From contig JACAEG010000332.1 in NCBI GenBank assembly GCA_013388965.1, forward strand, positions 1-34,645: a DNA stretch of 34,645 bases. Reading direction: 5' to 3'. This stretch comes from Pseudorhodoplanes sp. Lineage in GTDB: Bacteria; Pseudomonadota; Alphaproteobacteria; Rhizobiales; Xanthobacteraceae. Position numbers and translations under genes: made by a program. The stretch's first letter is position 1. Each line of letters begins with the position of its first letter. Below the pieces are notes generated by a model. The model saw nothing but the letters and a program-made list of their open reading frames with translations, did not search any database and had not been told where the DNA came from. This document shows, piece by piece, positions 1 through 9,665 of the stretch.

Positions 1-1
1 G

Positions 2-754
2 AAGGACCATCACGACAAGGCGGTCTGCCAGCAGGGCGTGTTCGACCGCGCCGTGTCCGCGATCAAGGCCGCGAAGGCCGCGGGCTTCAGCGTCAACGTC
101 AACGCCACGATTTTCGACGGCCACAAGGCCGAGGACATCGCCGCCTATCTCGACTTCACCAAGGAGCTCGGCGTCGGCGTCTCGATCTCGCCGGGCTATG
201 CCTATGAGCGCGCGCCCGACCAGGAGCATTTTCTGAACCGCAAGAAGACCAAGGAGCTGTTCCGGAAAGTCTTCGCGATGGGCAAGGGCAAGGGCTGGAA
301 TCTCTCTCACTCCGGCCTGTTCCTCGACTTCCTCGCCGGCAACCAGGAATTCCTCTGCTCGCCCTGGGGCATGCCGACGCGCAACATTTTCGGCTGGCAG
401 AAGCCCTGCTATCTGATCGGCGAAGGCTATGTCAGCACCTACAAGGAGCTGATGGAAACGACGGACTGGGACCTCTACGGCACCGGCCGCTACGAGAAAT
501 GCGCGAATTGCATGGCGCATTGCGGCTACGAGCCGACCGCGGCCGACGCGACCTTCAGCAATCCATTCAAGGCGCTCAAGACCGCCTTGTTCGGCATCAA
601 GACCGAAGGCGACATGGCGCCCGAAATCTCGATGGCCAACCAGCGGCCGGCGCAATACGTCTTTTCCGAGCAGGTCCAGAAGAAGCTGTCAGAAATGCGC
701 CGCGAGGAAGCCGAGGCCAAGGCCCGCGCCCAGACCACCACGGCAGCGGCGTAA
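2..754 (+). CDS. hpnH: Hopanoid biosynthesis radical SAM protein HpnH, 3' part (5' end outside window)
   Basis: Frame stays open to the window edge (KDHHDKAVCQQGVFDRAVSAIKAAKAAGFSVNVNATIF...). HpnH-like C-terminal half with CxxC...C segment (CANCMAHCGYEPTA). Adjacent hpn genes. Confidence 0.92.
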   Translation, partial: KDHHDKAVCQQGVFDRAVSAIKAAKAAGFSVNVNATIFDGHKAEDIAAYLDFTKELGVGVSISPGYAYERAPDQEHFLNRKKTKELFRKVFAMGKGKGWNLSHSGLFLDFLAGNQEFLCSPWGMPTRNIFGWQKPCYLIGEGYVSTYKELMETTDWDLYGTGRYEKCANCMAHCGYEPTAADATFSNPFKALKTALFGIKTEGDMAPEISMANQRPAQYVFSEQVQKKLSEMRREEAEAKARAQTTTAAA

Positions 755-1384
755 CGCCTCGAACGCCGCATTCGCATCCCGCCCCGTCGCGATCAGCGAC
801 GGGATCTGGAACGGGTTGCGCGCCAGTCCCTTCGCCACCGCGAGATAGTCCACGCTGCCGTCCGGCTTCAGCGCCGTCGCGGCAACCTCCGGCAGCGCGC
901 GCGTGACCGGATCGCAGATCGCCCGCAATATCCCGAACGGCAATCCGTGCGTCTGCGCGTAGGCCGCGGCGGCATGCGATTCCATGTCGACGGCATGCGC
1001 GCCGGTCTTCTCATGCAGGGCTCGCTTGTGCGCGGGCTGCATGACCGCCTCATCGACCCCGGCAAAGCTCACAACGGCATGGTCGTGACCTCCAGCCTTC
1101 AGCGCGCGCTCGAGCGCCGCAACGATTTCGGGCGACGCCGACCAGCGCATCCCGCCCGCGATGACGTCCCGGCCGATCGCGATCCGTCCCGGCGGATGAT
1201 CGGCATGCAGCCCGCCGGCAAGCCCGAAGCTGATGACGGCGGCAAAGTCCTTCGGATCGAGCGAGGCCAGCGCGCGGCGCAAAGCCGGCGTATCGGCGCC
1301 GCTCCTGACGGCATGAATGCCCGGCCCCTCGACGATCGCGGCCTCACGGGCGATGCCGGTCACGATGAGGATGGAGCGGGTCAT
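689..1384 (-). CDS. hpnG: Hopanoid-associated phosphorylase HpnG (adenosylhopane nucleosidase)
   Basis: MTRSILIVTGIAREAAIVEGPG... with nucleoside phosphorylase-like GAHAVDMESHAAAAYA motif. Start placed at the internal Met of the longer ORF. Hopanoid gene context. Confidence 0.88.
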   Translation of the reverse strand: MTRSILIVTGIAREAAIVEGPGIHAVRSGADTPALRRALASLDPKDFAAVISFGLAGGLHADHPPGRIAIGRDVIAGGMRWSASPEIVAALERALKAGGHDHAVVSFAGVDEAVMQPAHKRALHEKTGAHAVDMESHAAAAYAQTHGLPFGILRAICDPVTRALPEVAATALKPDGSVDYLAVAKGLARNPFQIPSLIATGRDANAAFEALRRCRGGLGAGLGLGFLAAHF

Positions 1385-1403
1385 GGCTAAGGCGCTGATA
1401 CCT

Positions 1404-1838
1404 TCACCCGCGCGCCAGCGCGATGACGAATAGTGCGACCGCAGCGAACCCAAGCGCTGTGCGCACGGCATGAAGCCGCCCCCACCTCACGATCAGGGCT
1501 CTGCTGTCCGCGTCGGCCGACATGGTCTCCGTATTCATCAGCATGGCATTGGTCGGCATGATGCCGATCAGCGTATAGGGCCAGTTCGCAATCAGCATGA
1601 TCGCCCCGAGCACGAAGGCGAAGTTGTCGGTTTGCCACCAGGCGAACATGCCCAGCACGAATCCGAGAACCGCCAGCGAGGCCTGCATGACGAACCCGCG
1701 CTTGTAGGCAGGCTTCCATTGCCGCAGCAGAGCCTTGTTCTCGAGCGTCAGCCGCGCCGGCTGCTCGACCACGTTGATGTAGATCGCCGCGCCGGCAAAT
1801 ACCGACGCAACGACGAGTGCGAGCAAGCCTGCGAGCAT
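1404..1838 (-). CDS. DUF1772-like (anthrone oxygenase-like) integral membrane protein
   Basis: 144 aa, four hydrophobic segments, INVVEQPARL...W...RG pattern typical of DUF1772 proteins. Confidence 0.7.
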   Translation of the reverse strand: MLAGLLALVVASVFAGAAIYINVVEQPARLTLENKALLRQWKPAYKRGFVMQASLAVLGFVLGMFAWWQTDNFAFVLGAIMLIANWPYTLIGIMPTNAMLMNTETMSADADSRALIVRWGRLHAVRTALGFAAVALFVIALARG

Positions 1839-1986
1839 CCAGATCCCAACGTAACAGCCGCCCTGTATCGATACCCTATATCAATATTGTCGCGTTTTCC
1901 CGCCCGCTCGGGCCGGGTGGGGGGTCGGGAATCACAAGGAGCCGCCCGCGCCTCGGGGAAGACAGCCGCCGGTCGCGCGTGGCGTC

Positions 1987-3966
1987 TCACATTCCGAATG
2001 CCGGGCGCCGGCTGTTGCTCGCTTTCAGATTGCGGAAGCGCGCCATCGCCCAGAGCGGGAAGAATTTCGAATAGCCGTGGTAGCGCAGATAGAACACGCG
2101 CGGGAACCCGGTCGCGGTGTATAGCTCCTCCGGCCACAGCCCGTCCTTGCCTTGCGTCCTTGAAAGATACGCGATGCCGCGCGCGACGGCCGGATGATCG
2201 ACCTCGCCCGCCGCCATCAGCGCGAGCAAGGCCCAGGCGGTCTGCGATGACGTGCTCGGCGCCTTCTCATAGCCCTTGTAGTCGAGCTTGTAGCTCGTGC
2301 CGTCCTCGCCCCAGCCGCCATCCTCGTTCTGGATCGCGATCAGCCAGTCGGCGGCCCTGGCGACCATCGGCTCGGAGCGGTCGAAGCCCGCCGCATTGAG
2401 CGCGCACAGCACCGACCAGGTGCCGTAGATGTAGTTCATGCCCCAGCGGCCGTACCAGCTCCCGTCCTTGAGCTGGTCGCGGCGCAGATAGTCGATCGCA
2501 CGCGCCATGTCCGGATTGGTCGCGGGCTTCTCGCCGAGCTGCGCCAGCATCGAGAGACAGCGCGCGGAGACGTCGGCGGTCGGCGGGTCGAGCAGCGCGC
2601 CGTGATCCGAGAACGGGATGTGGTTGAGATAGTCGTAATTGTTGTCGGCGTCGAAGGCGCCCCAGCCGCCATTCCTGCTCTGCAGTCCCCTCACCCACTC
2701 GTCGCCGCGCGCGATCGCCTCGTCGAAGCGATGCGAGCCGTCGAGTTTCTGTGCGCGATCCATTGCCATCACGACGACCGCAGTGTCGTCGAGATCGGGA
2801 TAATAGTCGTTGCGGTACTGGAAGGCCCAGCCGCCCGGCCGCACGTCCGGCCGCTGCGCGATCCAGTCGCCCTTCACGTCGAGCACCTGCAAGGGCTTCA
2901 GCCAGTCGAGCCCGCGCTGCGCCTGTGCGACGGCCTTCGGGTCGTTCGTTTCCAGAAGCGCATGCGCGGTCAGCGCCGTGTCCCAGACCGGCGACACGCA
3001 GGGCTGGCAATAGGCCTCGTCCTGCTTGACGACGAGCAGCTTGTCGAGCGACCTGCGCGCGATGGCGCGGTCGGGATGGCTTTCCGGATAGCCCAGCACG
3101 TCGAACATCATCACCGAGTTCGCCATCGCCGGGAAAATCGCACCGAGCCCGTCCTCGCCGTTCAGGCGCGCGCGGGTGAACTCGACCGCCTTGTCGATCG
3201 CCCGCTTGCGCGAGCCTTTCGGGAAGCGCGGCTCCGCGATTTTCAGCAGGATATCGACGCCGCGGAAGAACGAGTACCAGAACCATTTCTGATGCGGCGC
3301 CTTCGACTTCGGGCCGACCGTGGACGGCGGCTGCACGAACAGCTCGTCGATGCCGATGCCGCGCTTGTTGCGTGCTTTGGGCTGCAGCGCATAGAGCACC
3401 AGCAACGGCACGATCACCGTGCGCGCCCAGTAGGAAATCTTGTCGATATGGAAGGGAAACCATTTCGGCAGCAGCATGATCTCGACCGGCATGGTCGGGA
3501 CCGCGCTCCAGGGCAGGATGCCGTATAGCGCAAGCAGCACGCGCGTGAACACGTTGCTTTCCGCCGCACCGCCGCGGCTGAGGATCGCCTCGCGCGCGCG
3601 CTGCATGTGCGGCGCGTCGACGGAATCGCCGATCATCTTGAGGGCGAAATAGGCCTTCACGCTCGCGCTCATGTCGAACGCGCCGGCGTGGAACAGCGGC
3701 CAGCCGCCATGCGCGCCCTGGATGCGGCGCAGATAGACGCCGATCTTGCGCTCAAGCTCCTCGTCCGCGCGCTCGCCGAGATAATGCACGAGCAGCACAT
3801 ATTCGGCGGGAATGGTGGCGTCGGCCTCAAGCTCGAAAACCCAGTGCCCGTCGGGCTGCTGGCGGTCGAGAATCGCCCTGGTCGCGCTGGCAATGCGCTC
3901 CTCGAGTTCGGCGGCCGCGGGTGTCGCGGCGAGTTCGGCAAGTCCGGACATGTCGTTCATGGTCAT
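1987..3966 (-). CDS. shc: Squalene-hopene cyclase
   Basis: DLDDTA catalytic motif (DXDD), multiple QW repeats (QNEDGGWGEDGTSYK, QSRNGGWGAFDADNN, QLKDGSWYGRWG). Start at MTMNDMSGLAEL. Confidence 0.96.
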   Translation of the reverse strand: MTMNDMSGLAELAATPAAAELEERIASATRAILDRQQPDGHWVFELEADATIPAEYVLLVHYLGERADEELERKIGVYLRRIQGAHGGWPLFHAGAFDMSASVKAYFALKMIGDSVDAPHMQRAREAILSRGGAAESNVFTRVLLALYGILPWSAVPTMPVEIMLLPKWFPFHIDKISYWARTVIVPLLVLYALQPKARNKRGIGIDELFVQPPSTVGPKSKAPHQKWFWYSFFRGVDILLKIAEPRFPKGSRKRAIDKAVEFTRARLNGEDGLGAIFPAMANSVMMFDVLGYPESHPDRAIARRSLDKLLVVKQDEAYCQPCVSPVWDTALTAHALLETNDPKAVAQAQRGLDWLKPLQVLDVKGDWIAQRPDVRPGGWAFQYRNDYYPDLDDTAVVVMAMDRAQKLDGSHRFDEAIARGDEWVRGLQSRNGGWGAFDADNNYDYLNHIPFSDHGALLDPPTADVSARCLSMLAQLGEKPATNPDMARAIDYLRRDQLKDGSWYGRWGMNYIYGTWSVLCALNAAGFDRSEPMVARAADWLIAIQNEDGGWGEDGTSYKLDYKGYEKAPSTSSQTAWALLALMAAGEVDHPAVARGIAYLSRTQGKDGLWPEELYTATGFPRVFYLRYHGYSKFFPLWAMARFRNLKASNSRRPAFGM

Positions 3967-3987
3967 CAGGCTTCTTGCGGATTCTCT

Positions 3988-4095
3988 GTCATTCCGGCAC
4001 GGCGCGTGGCGCCGGCCCCGGAATCCGGACGCGGGCAATGCCCCTGCATCGGGATTCCGCGTTCGGCTAACCTTCGCGCGCCGCCCCGGAATGAC
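3988..4095. repeat. Palindromic dispersed-type intergenic repeat (REP/MITE-like) between hpnE and shc
   Basis: Perfect 10-bp terminal inverted repeats GTCATTCCGG (3988-3997)/CCGGAATGAC (4086-4095). Internal inverted pair GGAATCC (4020-4026)/GGATTCC (4052-4058). Confidence 0.65.
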
Positions 4096-4114
4096 TGCAA
4101 AATGGAAAGGTGCT

Positions 4115-5374
4115 TCATGATCCCTGCTTGAGGCGCAGAACAAGCTCGGCGGCTTTGTACCCCGACCGGATCGAACCCTCGATGGTCGCGGGCAGGCCCG
4201 TGTCGGTCCAGTCGCCCGCCAGAACCAGATTGGACCAGCGGGTCTCGGCGCCGGGCCGCCTGCGCTCCTGCGCAGGCAATGCGGCAAAAGTGGCGCGTTT
4301 CTCGCGCACGATCTGCCACGGCGGCAGGTCCGCCGCAACGCCCAGCGCCTTCACCACGTCCGCCCAGATTTGCGGGGCCAGCGCCTCGCGGGGCGTCTCC
4401 AGCAGGCGGTCGCCGTTGCTGACGGTGATCGAGATGCGGTCGGGGAAGGCGAAAATCCACTCCACCAGCCCGCCCACGACACCGGTGATCAGCGGCGTGC
4501 CGGGGGGCGGCGCGACCTTGAAATGCGCGTTCACGATGGCGCGGAAATTGTCCGGAACCGTGAGGCCCGGCAGCAGATCGGCCGCGACCGGCGGCGGTAC
4601 GGCCAGGACGATCCGGTCGTCGGGGGAAAGGTCGGTCATGGCGTCGCCGAGATCCAGCCTGGTCGCGCGTCCGCCCTCGAAAGTGAGTGCCCGCAGCCGC
4701 CGGCCGAATTCAACGGCCATGCCATGCGTCCCGAGGAATTGCAGCGCCGGATCGACGAACGCCTTGGCGAGGCCCTGGTGCGCGACCAGCGGCCGGCAGG
4801 AGCGCCCGCCCGCGAGCAGCGTCTCGCGCACCACCGCGGCGGCAAGCCTTGCGGTCGAGACCGGAACATCGGTGTTGAGCGCGGCGACGAATAGCGGCTC
4901 CCACAGCCGGCGATAGAGCATGCCCTCGCAGGTCATGACGTCGCCGATCGTGGCGTCCGGCCCGGCGCGCAGCAGCCCGAGGATCGAGAGATAGTCGAGC
5001 GCGCGCGTGCCCGGCACGCGGCGCTTCGCATCCAAAATCCACCAGCCGATGCGGCCCTCATTCGGGCGCAGAACCCAGCGCGCGCCGGTGGCGAGATCGA
5101 CGAAGGGAAATTCCGCGCTCTGCGGCCCGCGCAGCTTGTCCTCCGATCCGATGGCGCGCAGGAAATCCATCGCGGCGCGATTGCCCGAGAGCAGCAGATG
5201 ATTTCCGTTGTCGATCTCCATGCCGAGCGTCTGGTCGAAATAGGAGCGGCAGCGCCCGCCCGCCTGCCGCGCGGCCTCGTAGACGCGCACGCGGCGGCCC
5301 GCCTTCACGAGCCTGACGGCTGCGGCCAATCCGGACAAGCCGGCGCCGGCGATATGGATCGTGGGCTCGGGCAT
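4115..5374 (-). CDS. hpnE: Hydroxysqualene dehydroxylase / squalene-associated FAD-dependent desaturase HpnE
   Basis: MPEPTIHIAGAGLSGLAAAVRLVKAGRRVRVYEAARQAGGRCRS FAD-binding motif. Start overlaps the hpnD stop (TGATG). Confidence 0.93.
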   Translation of the reverse strand: MPEPTIHIAGAGLSGLAAAVRLVKAGRRVRVYEAARQAGGRCRSYFDQTLGMEIDNGNHLLLSGNRAAMDFLRAIGSEDKLRGPQSAEFPFVDLATGARWVLRPNEGRIGWWILDAKRRVPGTRALDYLSILGLLRAGPDATIGDVMTCEGMLYRRLWEPLFVAALNTDVPVSTARLAAAVVRETLLAGGRSCRPLVAHQGLAKAFVDPALQFLGTHGMAVEFGRRLRALTFEGGRATRLDLGDAMTDLSPDDRIVLAVPPPVAADLLPGLTVPDNFRAIVNAHFKVAPPPGTPLITGVVGGLVEWIFAFPDRISITVSNGDRLLETPREALAPQIWADVVKALGVAADLPPWQIVREKRATFAALPAQERRRPGAETRWSNLVLAGDWTDTGLPATIEGSIRSGYKAAELVLRLKQGS

Positions 5375-6219
5375 CAGAACAGCGCGTAGCGCAGCATGAT
5401 CCAGATCAGGTGCGGCTTGCCGAGCCGCACGCGCTCGCGCGGCGGGGCGAAGCCGCGCGCGATCATGCGCGACAGCATCACCTTGTAGGCCTCCGCCATC
5501 GCGCGCGGCATGCGCACGGTCTTGCGCGGCGAGCGCGCCATGACGAAGTCGGCCTCGTCGAAATGCCTCTGCGCGCGCTCCAGCACCCAGGCGCAGGCAT
5601 GACCGATCTGCGGGCTCGCCAGCACGGTCCTGGGATCGCTTGCCGCGATACCGGCGGCATCGAGCGCCTCGCGCGGCAGATAAAGACGGTTGATCTGAGC
5701 ATCCTCGTCGATGTCGCGCACGATATTGGTGAGCTGCAGCGCGCGGCCGAGATGATAGGCGAGCGCGATGCCGTCCTCGCGGCCCATGCCGAACACTTTC
5801 ACGCATAGCCGCCCCACCGCGCTCGCAACGCGGTCGCAATACAGATCGAGCGTCCTGTAGTCCGGCGCCTGAATGTCGGCATGGACGTCCATCTCCATGC
5901 CATCGATGATGGCGAGGAAATCCTCGCGCGCGAATTTGAACGCGCGCAGCGGACCGGCAAGGCCGGCGATGCGCGGCGTGGGCCTCCCGGCATAGAGCGC
6001 ATCGACATCCGCGCGCCAGCGATTGAGCTCGGCGAGCCGCTCGTCCTTCGGGCCGCCCTCGTCCGCCACGTCGTCGACGGCGCGGCAGAAGGAATAGATT
6101 TCGTAGATCGCCTTGCGCTGCGCCTTGGGCAGGATGCGCATGCCGGCATAGAACGACGAGCCGGACGCGCGGCGCGCGGCAAGGTCGGCCGTGCTCTCGG
6201 TCGCAGCCTGCATGGTCAC
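5374..6219 (-). CDS. hpnD: Presqualene diphosphate synthase HpnD
   Basis: Squalene/phytoene synthase family, FCRAVDDVADEGG and LTNIVRDIDEDA motifs. GTG start overlaps the hpnC stop; alternative ATG at 6213. Confidence 0.93.
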   Translation of the reverse strand: MTMQAATESTADLAARRASGSSFYAGMRILPKAQRKAIYEIYSFCRAVDDVADEGGPKDERLAELNRWRADVDALYAGRPTPRIAGLAGPLRAFKFAREDFLAIIDGMEMDVHADIQAPDYRTLDLYCDRVASAVGRLCVKVFGMGREDGIALAYHLGRALQLTNIVRDIDEDAQINRLYLPREALDAAGIAASDPRTVLASPQIGHACAWVLERAQRHFDEADFVMARSPRKTVRMPRAMAEAYKVMLSRMIARGFAPPRERVRLGKPHLIWIMLRYALF

Positions 6220-7097
6220 GCGTCCTGCGCCTTGTGGCCCGTCCGCGGGGTTGGTCGCGTGAGGCGGCGCAGCAATTCACCCGCCGCGGCGACGGCGCCA
6301 ACGGCGAGGAATTCGGCCTTGCTGTGATGCACGCGCTCGCTCAGCGGATCGCGCACCTTCAGCCCGGCATTCAGCTTGCGCGCCACGCGCTGGATGACCG
6401 CGACCTCGATGCCGAGGCGGAGATCCCGGATCCGCGCGGCAAACGCCTCGGACTGATCGAGCAGCGTGTCGGTCCGCTGCGCGAGTTGCGCGATCACCCG
6501 GCGCAGCGCGGGCGACGCCGTCGGCTCGCCCAGCGCATCGACCGTCAGTCCGTCGCGCAAGAGCGCGTCGAGCGGAATATAGACGCGGTCGAGCGCGCGA
6601 AAATCCTTCGCGCAGTCCTGCAGGTGATTGATGATCTGCAAGGCCGCGCACAGCGCGTCATTGGCGGGCCAGGTGTCGCGGCTCTCGCCATGCACGTCGA
6701 GCACGAAACGCCCCACGGGCATCGCGGAATAGGTGCAGTAATGGATCAATTCGTCCCAGTTGGCGTAGCGCCGCTTGGTCACGTCCATGCGGAAAGCGGT
6801 CAGCAGGTCCTGGGCGTGGCGCGGGGAGAGCTTGCGCTCGGCAAGCACCGCGCGCAGCGGGAGCGCGTCCTGCGCGCTGTCCGAATGGCCGAGCAGGGTT
6901 TGTTCCAGCGCATCGAGCCGGGCGAATTTCTCCGTCTCCGACAGGGTCGGGTGGTCGGCCACGTCGTCCGCCGCCCGGGCGAAGCGGTAGAAGGCCAGGA
7001 CCACCGGCCGGTGCCGCGGCGCGATCAGGGCCGAGGCGACCGGGAAATTCTCGCCGCGATGGGTCTTGGTCGGCGCGATGCCGCCCTGTTCCGTCAT
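6216..7097 (-). CDS. hpnC: Hydroxysqualene synthase HpnC
   Basis: MTEQGGIAPTKTHRGENFPVAS..., YRFARAADDVADHP and INHLQDCAKDF motifs. Adjacent to hpnD/E. Confidence 0.93.
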   Translation of the reverse strand: MTEQGGIAPTKTHRGENFPVASALIAPRHRPVVLAFYRFARAADDVADHPTLSETEKFARLDALEQTLLGHSDSAQDALPLRAVLAERKLSPRHAQDLLTAFRMDVTKRRYANWDELIHYCTYSAMPVGRFVLDVHGESRDTWPANDALCAALQIINHLQDCAKDFRALDRVYIPLDALLRDGLTVDALGEPTASPALRRVIAQLAQRTDTLLDQSEAFAARIRDLRLGIEVAVIQRVARKLNAGLKVRDPLSERVHHSKAEFLAVGAVAAAGELLRRLTRPTPRTGHKAQDA

Positions 7098-8257
7098 TGG
7101 GTCGCCGATGCCTTCGCCTGTACCCGGCCCTTCCAGAGCCCGCCCCGGCCCACGGCGTGCTGATAGGCGGAATCGAGCGTGAAAGCCATATAGAAGGCCG
7201 CAATGACGGGCAGAAATGGCCCCCAGAGCGGCGAAAGGCGGTAGAAGCGCAAAATCGGCTGAAAGGCCGCCGCCATCGCCGCCCAGGCGAAAAATCCGAG
7301 GATTTGCGCCCATCCCGCCCCGAACAGCGCCAGAGCCGGCGGGGCGACGTAAACCAGCCCCATGCCCAGTATGGTCCCGGCCAGCAGGAGCGGCGAATAG
7401 CGGAGCTGGTGATAGGCCGAGCGCGCCACCATGCGCCGGATGTCTCCCAGGTCCGGGTAGGGCCGCAGGCTGTGGACGCGCTGCGTCAGCCCGAGCCAGA
7501 CCGGCCCGACCGACTTCAGCCGCTCTCCGAGCGCGCAATCGTCGATCAGGGCGTCCCGGATCGCCTCGACGCCGCCGGCCCTGGCCAGCGCCTGCCGGCG
7601 CACCAGCATGCAGCCCCCGGCTGCGGCCGCCTCCCTGCGGGCCGGGTTATTCACCCATGCGAAGGGGTAGAGCATCGCGAAGAAGAACACGAAGGCCGGG
7701 ATCAGCATGCGCTCCCAGAAGCTTTCGCAGCGCAGCCTCACCATCAGAGAGGTGAGAACGAGACCGCCCGCCTCCGCCCGCGCAGCCAGCCGGCGGAGCG
7801 TGCCGTCCTCGTAGGCAATATCGGCATCGGTGAAGAGAATGCAGTCGGGCGCCTCCGGCAGGGCATTGGCGTGGTCGGCGCCCTGCTTCATCGCCCAGAC
7901 TTTTCCGGCCCAGCCGGCCGGCAGCGCCCGCCCGGAGAGTACGGTGAGCCGGTCGGCCGCGCCGATCCGGGCGGCCGCCGCGCGGGCGACTTCCGCGGTG
8001 CCGTCCCGGCTCTGGTCGTCCACCAGGATGATTCGGAACTCGCCCGGATAATCCTGCACCAGCAGCGACGAGAGATTCCTCCCGATCACGTCCGCCTCGT
8101 CGCGCGCGGGAATCACCGCGGCGATCGAGGGCCAGCGGGGAGGCTCCGGGAAAGCGCGATCGTCGTCGCGGATCTGCGTGCGCCAGAAGAAGCCGCGTCC
8201 AAGCAGCAGATAGAGCCAGATCGCGAGCGACAGCGCGGCTGCAACAAGGGCAATCAT
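7094..8257 (-). CDS. hpnB: Hopene-associated glycosyltransferase HpnB
   Basis: GT2-type IAAVIPARDEADVIGRNLSSLL...ILVDDQSRDGTAEVA...FTDADI. C-terminal TM helices. ATGA overlap with hpnC. Confidence 0.88.
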   Translation of the reverse strand: MIALVAAALSLAIWLYLLLGRGFFWRTQIRDDDRAFPEPPRWPSIAAVIPARDEADVIGRNLSSLLVQDYPGEFRIILVDDQSRDGTAEVARAAAARIGAADRLTVLSGRALPAGWAGKVWAMKQGADHANALPEAPDCILFTDADIAYEDGTLRRLAARAEAGGLVLTSLMVRLRCESFWERMLIPAFVFFFAMLYPFAWVNNPARREAAAAGGCMLVRRQALARAGGVEAIRDALIDDCALGERLKSVGPVWLGLTQRVHSLRPYPDLGDIRRMVARSAYHQLRYSPLLLAGTILGMGLVYVAPPALALFGAGWAQILGFFAWAAMAAAFQPILRFYRLSPLWGPFLPVIAAFYMAFTLDSAYQHAVGRGGLWKGRVQAKASATQ

Positions 8258-8270
8258 CGCGGCCCGACGA

Positions 8271-9665
8271 TCAGCTCGCGCGCTGCCGCATGGCGTTGTC
8301 GACGAGCGTCTTGCCGAGCGACCAGACCGCGCCGGGCACGCGATGAGCATCCGCGATGACCGTGTCGAAAGACTTCTCGATCCAGTCGCAATCCTCGTCG
8401 GTGATGATCAGCGGCGGGAGCAGCTTGATCGTGTGATTGCCGTGGCCGGCGACCTGGCTCAGGATTTTCTCGTCCTTGAACAGCGGAATGATGATGAGCT
8501 GGCAGAACAGGCCGCTATTGGCCGCCTCCAGCAAATTCCACGAGGCTTTCAGCTTGAGCGAGCGCGGGCTGCCGAACTCGACACCGATCATCAGGCCCTT
8601 GCCGCGCACATCCTTGATCAGCTCGTAGCGCTGCGCCATGTCGCGGAAGGATTTGAGCAGCCGCTCGCCCTTGCGCGCGGAATTGCCGATCACGTCCTCG
8701 GCTTCCATCACGTCGAGCGTTGCAAGGCCGGCCGCCATCGCCATGTCGTTCTTGGAGAAGGTCGAGCCGTGCACCACGGCGCGGTCCATGCGATTGAACA
8801 CCTTCTCGAAAATCCACTTGCGCGCCAATACGGCGCCGACCGGGATGTGGCCGCCGGACAGGGGCTTGGCGATCGTGACCATGTCGGGTTCGACGCCCCA
8901 ATGCTCGACCGCGAGGAATTTCCCGGTGCGGCCCATGCCGGTCTGGATTTCGTCGGCGACGAACAGCGTCCCGTATTTGCGGCAGAGCGCGAGCGCGTCG
9001 CGAAGGTAATTGTCGTCCGGCAGATTGACGCCCTTGCCCTGGATCGGCTCGACGAAGAAGGCCGCGACCTGGCGCGATGCGAGCGCGCGTTCCAGTCCGG
9101 CGAGATCGTTGAATTCCACTTCGGCGCAATCGGGCAGCAGCGGGCCGAAGCCTTTCCGGAAAATCTCGTCGCCGTTGAGCGACAGCGGCCCGTAGGTGAG
9201 CCCGTGAAAGGCGTGGCTGCAATAGACGATGCCCGGCCGTCCGGTCGCCGAGCGCGCGAACTTGATCGCGGCTTCGACCGACTCGGTCCCGGAATTGGCG
9301 AAGAAGGCCTTTTCCAGATACGGCGTAAATTTCAGCAGCCGTTCGGCCAGAATGCCGGCCAGCACGGAGACGTCCATCTGCACGAGGTTGGGCAATTCGC
9401 AGGCGAGGACGTCTTTCAGCGCCGCGCCGATTGTGGGATGATTGCGCCCGAGCGCGAAGACCCCCCACCCGCTCAGGAGATCGAGATAGCGGGTGCCATT
9501 GGAATCGAACAGGTATTGGCCGCGGCCTTTCTGGAACCGAACGTCGAAGCCGATCGTTTTGAGAACTCGCACCATCTGCTCGTTGAGGTGGCGCGAATTG
9601 AGCGTGTAGCGGTCGCCTTCCCGCTCGGCAAACAGCAATGCGATATCGACGGACATAGGCGGCAT
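8271..9665 (-). CDS. hpnO: Class III aminotransferase, hopanoid-associated (HpnO-like, aminobacteriohopanetriol formation)
   Basis: Class III PLP aminotransferase motifs (FVADEIQTGMGRTGKFLAVEHWGVEPDMVTIAKPLSGGHIPVGAV), first gene of the hpn operon. Confidence 0.8.
   Translation of the reverse strand: MPPMSVDIALLFAEREGDRYTLNSRHLNEQMVRVLKTIGFDVRFQKGRGQYLFDSNGTRYLDLLSGWGVFALGRNHPTIGAALKDVLACELPNLVQMDVSVLAGILAERLLKFTPYLEKAFFANSGTESVEAAIKFARSATGRPGIVYCSHAFHGLTYGPLSLNGDEIFRKGFGPLLPDCAEVEFNDLAGLERALASRQVAAFFVEPIQGKGVNLPDDNYLRDALALCRKYGTLFVADEIQTGMGRTGKFLAVEHWGVEPDMVTIAKPLSGGHIPVGAVLARKWIFEKVFNRMDRAVVHGSTFSKNDMAMAAGLATLDVMEAEDVIGNSARKGERLLKSFRDMAQRYELIKDVRGKGLMIGVEFGSPRSLKLKASWNLLEAANSGLFCQLIIIPLFKDEKILSQVAGHGNHTIKLLPPLIITDEDCDWIEKSFDTVIADAHRVPGAVWSLGKTLVDNAMRQRAS

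Noticed and set aside
4115-6301. 728-aa ORF fusing an hpnD-overlapping frame to HpnE
   Set aside because: The N-terminal ~300 residues are an out-of-frame translation of hpnD. Real HpnE starts at 5374, overlapping the hpnD stop, so this is not a fusion protein.
6216-7538. 440-aa ORF extending HpnC upstream into hpnB
   Set aside because: The N-terminal extension is the wrong frame of hpnB. The HpnC family start is at 7097.
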